Below, in pieces: positions 60,701 to 64,000 of a stretch of 64,000 bases of DNA. The stretch's first letter is position 1. Each line of letters opens with the position of its first letter. A model generated the notes under the pieces. It was not told the origin of the DNA. It searched no databases and saw only the letters and a list, made by a program, of their open reading frames with translations. A program made the translations under genes and the position numbers. The stretch spans positions 12,373,164 to 12,437,163 of the forward strand of contig CM076652.1 of assembly GCA_038496675.1 (NCBI GenBank), in the 5' to 3' direction. Origin of the DNA: Rachycentron canadum. Its lineage: Eukaryota; Chordata; Actinopteri; Carangiformes; Rachycentridae.

Positions 60701-63700
60701 AAATGGTTAAAAACTAATGATCATTAAATTTTGTGTTACCCATTTATGTGGACCAACAATTTACAGCAAACATAATCCTTTAAATTAAACACTCCAGCAG
60801 ATGGAGCTGTTTAACCAGGTGAAATTTGCTGTACCTGTTCTGTATCTGAGGCCGCCATTATTCAGCCCTCAGGCAGAGCGAAAATATTGCTGTGCAATAG
60901 TTTTCATTCCATTTCCTTTACTGTGGCCATTTTCCTCTACTGTTCTTAACTGAATATTAGTTAGTTTACACAAGTTGTAGAAATTTTCAGTCCAAGCCCT
61001 GTTGGTGATTACAATAATGTGATATTTTTAACTGTGATAAAATACCTATTACTTATTACATTACATCAACTTGATTAATAATTTCATGTAGGAATTTCAA
61101 AAAATAAAATAGTCATGGAAACCTAATACTAATTTGTGGCTCTCACATTTAAGTATATAGAGAAATAAAAATAGAGATAGAGAACAAACAAAAAACAATT
61201 CTTTTATTACATTCCTTATCTTACTCATGTTTATTGGTGCTCTATAATGTTCTATGATACAAATTACTTGAGTATGTATTTATTCAATTTATTATAACTA
61301 CAGTACAGTGTGCACCCTAAAAATACATTTATTTTAAAATGTAAAAATACTTTAGGAAGAGAAAGCTTATAAGAAATACTGAACCCACATGCTTCACACC
61401 TAACTTGCATACACCCACAGACAAATTAGTTCTGTGCTCTGTAAAGTACCTGCAGAACAGAGAGGCATGAGGCCTGATAGAGGAAGTAAAGATGCTCTGC
61501 GTTGAGTGGAGGAGACAGGAGAGGACTTGGATCATTGGCCCAAGACTAACAGTCATGCAGGTATGAGCAGCATGCAGAGGGGTAAGAGTGGAAGAAAAAA
61601 GGGGACCAACGCAGTAATGAGAGTTGTATGTTCAAAGAAAGATTTAGAAAAATGCAAACATAAAAATGGACTTGAAATCATGGTGTAGTATGCTCAGGCA
61701 ACAGTGGAATTAAAGAGTTAAAGATCAATGTCAGTTGCTGTCCAACCAGGATTGAAGAAATTTACATGTTTAGTATGAGCAAGGGAGGAGCTTGACACCC
61801 GTACCTGCTGAGGTCCTGTCTGTGCCTGTTGAAGAGAAGAGCTGCTCTCTGGCTGCTGGGGGGCAGAAGACTGAGAGGATGGAGGTATCATCACTTGTTG
61901 GGTAGGAATCTGTAAGGATATAATGGGTAAAGATGGAGTAGCAGAAATAAGAATAAAATCAAAGAAGATGCTCAGATAATAATGGCCAAACATTCACTGT
62001 GGAATTTAGGCTACTTTTTGAAAATCCCTCCTAATTTAAGTCTTTTTCCTTTGACTCCATTTCATAGCCACATGCACTTACCTGTTGGATAAAATCAATC
62101 AAATTTGTTTACTCGTCACAGTGGAGTGTCAAAGTATTGATCAGTGAGCATTTATGCCACATGTAAATTCTGCAGTGCATTTGAGAGAGGTGTACGTTAC
62201 ATGAAAATCTATACTGTATTTATAAGGTTTTAAAAAATAGGGGATCCAATATTTCTGAACAATATGAATTACTTTCTTTATATCAAACTACTGAGTAAAA
62301 ACCTCACCAAAGATCTGTGAACCACAAAGGTGAATTGACCACAAAGTCTGAGTCTGCCGTGCACACCATTAAGTTTATTTAGTTTCCCTGAGTATGCTAT
62401 CCGAATAGCTGTCGATGTATTTAAAAGTTGTAACAGGAAAATAAGACTTTTATCTACCTGAGGGGGAAGCGATGGTTGGTAGTAAACTCCATACTATAAG
62501 AAACAAAACATAACACAGGGTAAGAGTAGGAAACGTCAGAATAAAAGTAAACTAGGGAAAAACTCAGAGAATTGAAACACTCAGCTACTTTGAATGCAGC
62601 TGCCTCAAGCTGAGAATACAGACTTTAAAGGTTAACTTAACACCCCCTGAAAACCATGCTTTTGCTGACTTAGGATTGTTGAGAGTGTAGAGTTCAAATT
62701 TGCTGCTGTTATATAGAAGTGCACTTAGGGTGTGTTCAGCACATTCTGGCATTACTATTAGCTATGTTGTTAGATGGAACAGATTTAAAAATTTTAAATT
62801 GAGGTCAGTCAAACCATGTTTTCAGGCAGTGTTAAGTTGCTCTTTACAGATCATTAAGACAAGCAATAGGTATACCTGTGGAGGTATCCCTGGGACCGAC
62901 TGGCTTGTGGGTGCAACAGGAACAACTTCAGGCTGGACACTTTGTATCTGGGGTTGAACCTTGCATACCAAAGAGAGAAATCAACAAGAAAGACAGGCAA
63001 GGAAGACAGTAAAATGATAAAGGATTAAATTCTATGAGCAAAGATATATAGTTCAAGGGGCAAGTGTTAATGCAGAGGAAAAGATTTGCATTCTCACTTC
63101 ACAGGCAACTGTGCAACTAAAACTTGGCCAGGTATACAGGCACAGCGAGACGACAATTTAGCAAAGGAAATCATCTGATTGTTTTTAACAAACTAAAATA
63201 TGTCCTATTTAATACATGACTCACCCCTGACAGTTGTTGCTGTTGCATTTGGTCATTTTGTGTCTGTGGACACGACACCTGGGGCTGAAGATGCTGACCA
63301 GGAGTGGAGCTGTAGGATAGTCCTGGCTGAGGAGCCTGGGTCTCGGAAAGGATGGAGGAACCAGGTAGTCTGTCCCCCATGTGACCAGCTGTATGAGGGA
63401 GACATAAAGGTTTAATTTATGAAAATATTCATCTTCAAATATCAAATGAGTTTATTATCATATAATCAGCTGTAGGTGTATTTGACCATAATCATCTTTG
63501 ATACACACCTCCTCCAGTGTGTTGCAGCTGTTGATGTTGGTCATTTTCAGGATCCTCTGACTCTGGCTGCATGGTGGCCACACTTTGACCCTGAACTGGA
63601 AGTGGGACTTGCCCAGTTGATTGGGGGACATAAGCCAACCCCTGTGCCATGCCAGTCAGTTGGGTTGTTTGAGGAGTGTTGTAGTTAGAGCTTTGAAGGC

Positions 63701-63890
63701 TCTGCTGAGATGCAGGTTGGGCAGACATTTGTGTGCTGTGTTGGTTTGGTTGTGGAGGGACATAGGGAGGCTGTGGCACTGACTGGGACTGAGGCAACTC
63801 GGTGCTAGATTGCTGGCCTGGTTGCTGTGCTGGCAGTAATTGACTCTGCTGCTCCTCTTCAAGCCTTCTCTTCTCCTGATCTTCTCTGAC
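54776..63890 (-). CDS. wnk1: Serine/threonine kinase WNK1, C-terminal part (5' partial)
   Basis: WNK1 phosphorylates and activates SPAK/OSR1 to control cation-chloride cotransport. The kinase domain lies off the right edge. In-window exons on the minus strand: 63890-63509, 63388-63225, 62959-62876, 62493-62458, 61909-61805, 60601-60522, 60419-60257, 60169-60053, 59726-59613, 59507-59459, 59367-59224, 58957-57948, 57846-57772, 57649-57530, 57430-57106, 56468-56291, 56167-55974, 55803-55630, 55531-55302 and 55162-54776 (TAG), 1376 residues, all phases consistent. Features in order: Gln-rich region; SRSRHEK basic segment; second PASK/OSR1-C-terminal-like domain (CQLETHNRKMVTFKFDLDG); RFIV (59.3 kb); a 336-residue Ser/Thr/Pro exon with DIQALDKKLRSLF; three further RFxV motifs (RFQV, RFQV, RFSV); a coiled coil (LKKEISRLREKHMKEIQALQ); GTFTDDLHQLVDNWARDA; and the family ending GSNLRPT. 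The adjacent rad52 supports orthology. Confidence 0.94.
57297..57343 (-). repeat. Serine-coding GA-rich microsatellite in wnk1
   Basis: TCC/TCT repeats on the coding strand encode a run of about 14 serines, between the RFQV motif at the exon junction and the next RFxV pair. It is in frame and likely length-variable. Confidence 0.85.
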
Positions 63891-64000
63891 CTTCAAGACA
63901 GTCAGCACCAGTCGTTTTAAAATCTCAGCAAATACAAAAACCCTAAGACTGAGAAATTATTTCAAAGATGATATACCTATTATAGTACTTATTAATAGTA
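63891..64000 (-). other. Right edge, wnk1 intron
   Basis: The acceptor CTTGAAG precedes the exon at 63890. The last 110 bp look intronic; the upstream coding exons, including the kinase domain, are beyond the window. Confidence 0.6.

Noticed and set aside
62083..62130. Possible extra small wnk1 exon before a good GTAAGT donor
   Set aside because: No acceptor gives an open, phase-compatible exon; the nearest upstream AG leads straight into TAA.
1..64000. CRISPR arrays, operons, phage or bacterial defence systems
   Set aside because: There are no repeat-spacer arrays and no prokaryotic gene structure; the whole window is intron-containing vertebrate DNA.

Overview
This window is vertebrate nuclear DNA, almost certainly from a teleost fish and probably a percomorph. 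The evidence is single-copy vertebrate genes split into many short GT-AG exons with small introns, fish-type dispersed repeats (a tRNA-headed repeat at 41.3 kb and short non-autonomous elements near 30.1 and 31.0 kb), abundant CA, TA and GAG microsatellites, and a gene order that joins blocks lying on different human chromosome arms. I see no bacterial, phage, CRISPR or toxin system. All product names rest on protein similarity and synteny recalled from known vertebrate families; no search was run.

Layout. (1) 0.5-9.4 kb, plus strand: the 3' seventeen coding exons of fbxl13 (F-box and LRR protein, axonemal dynein regulatory complex subunit). Nested antisense in one of its introns is complete lrrc17 (2.8-5.4 kb). 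(2) 11.0-13.7 kb, minus: fam185a, tail-to-tail with fbxl13. (3) 15.0-20.7 kb, minus: a two-exon fgl2-like gene whose first exon carries an insertion of roughly 1,000 residues of charged, then Thr/Ser/Pro-rich, then Lys/Pro/Gln-rich sequence. (4) 20.7-25.3 kb: no gene seen. (5) 25.7-36.0 kb, plus: rsbn1l, a DPY-21/RSBN1-type JmjC histone H4K20 demethylase candidate with a long acidic/basic tail. (6) 37.4-38.3 kb, minus: tmem60. (7) 39.9-46.4 kb, minus: prr5 (mTORC2 subunit Protor-1), with at least three possible N termini. (8) 47.9-51.6 kb, plus: rad52. (9) 51.95-63.9 kb, minus: the 3' twenty coding exons of wnk1, running off the right edge; the kinase domain lies outside the window.

The genes belong to unrelated pathways (cilia, secreted LRR protein, mitochondrial-type protein, immune or coagulation fibrinogen-like protein, chromatin, TORC2, DNA repair, ion-transport kinase). 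Their grouping reflects conserved synteny, not an operon-like system. The points most worth a second look are the enlarged Fgl2, alternative prr5 N termini with an ATG lying inside a splice acceptor, three GC-AG introns among about 75, a perfect 24-bp hairpin in an fbxl13 intron, an orphan promoter-like cluster at 14.7-14.9 kb, and an RFX X-box-like site upstream of rad52.
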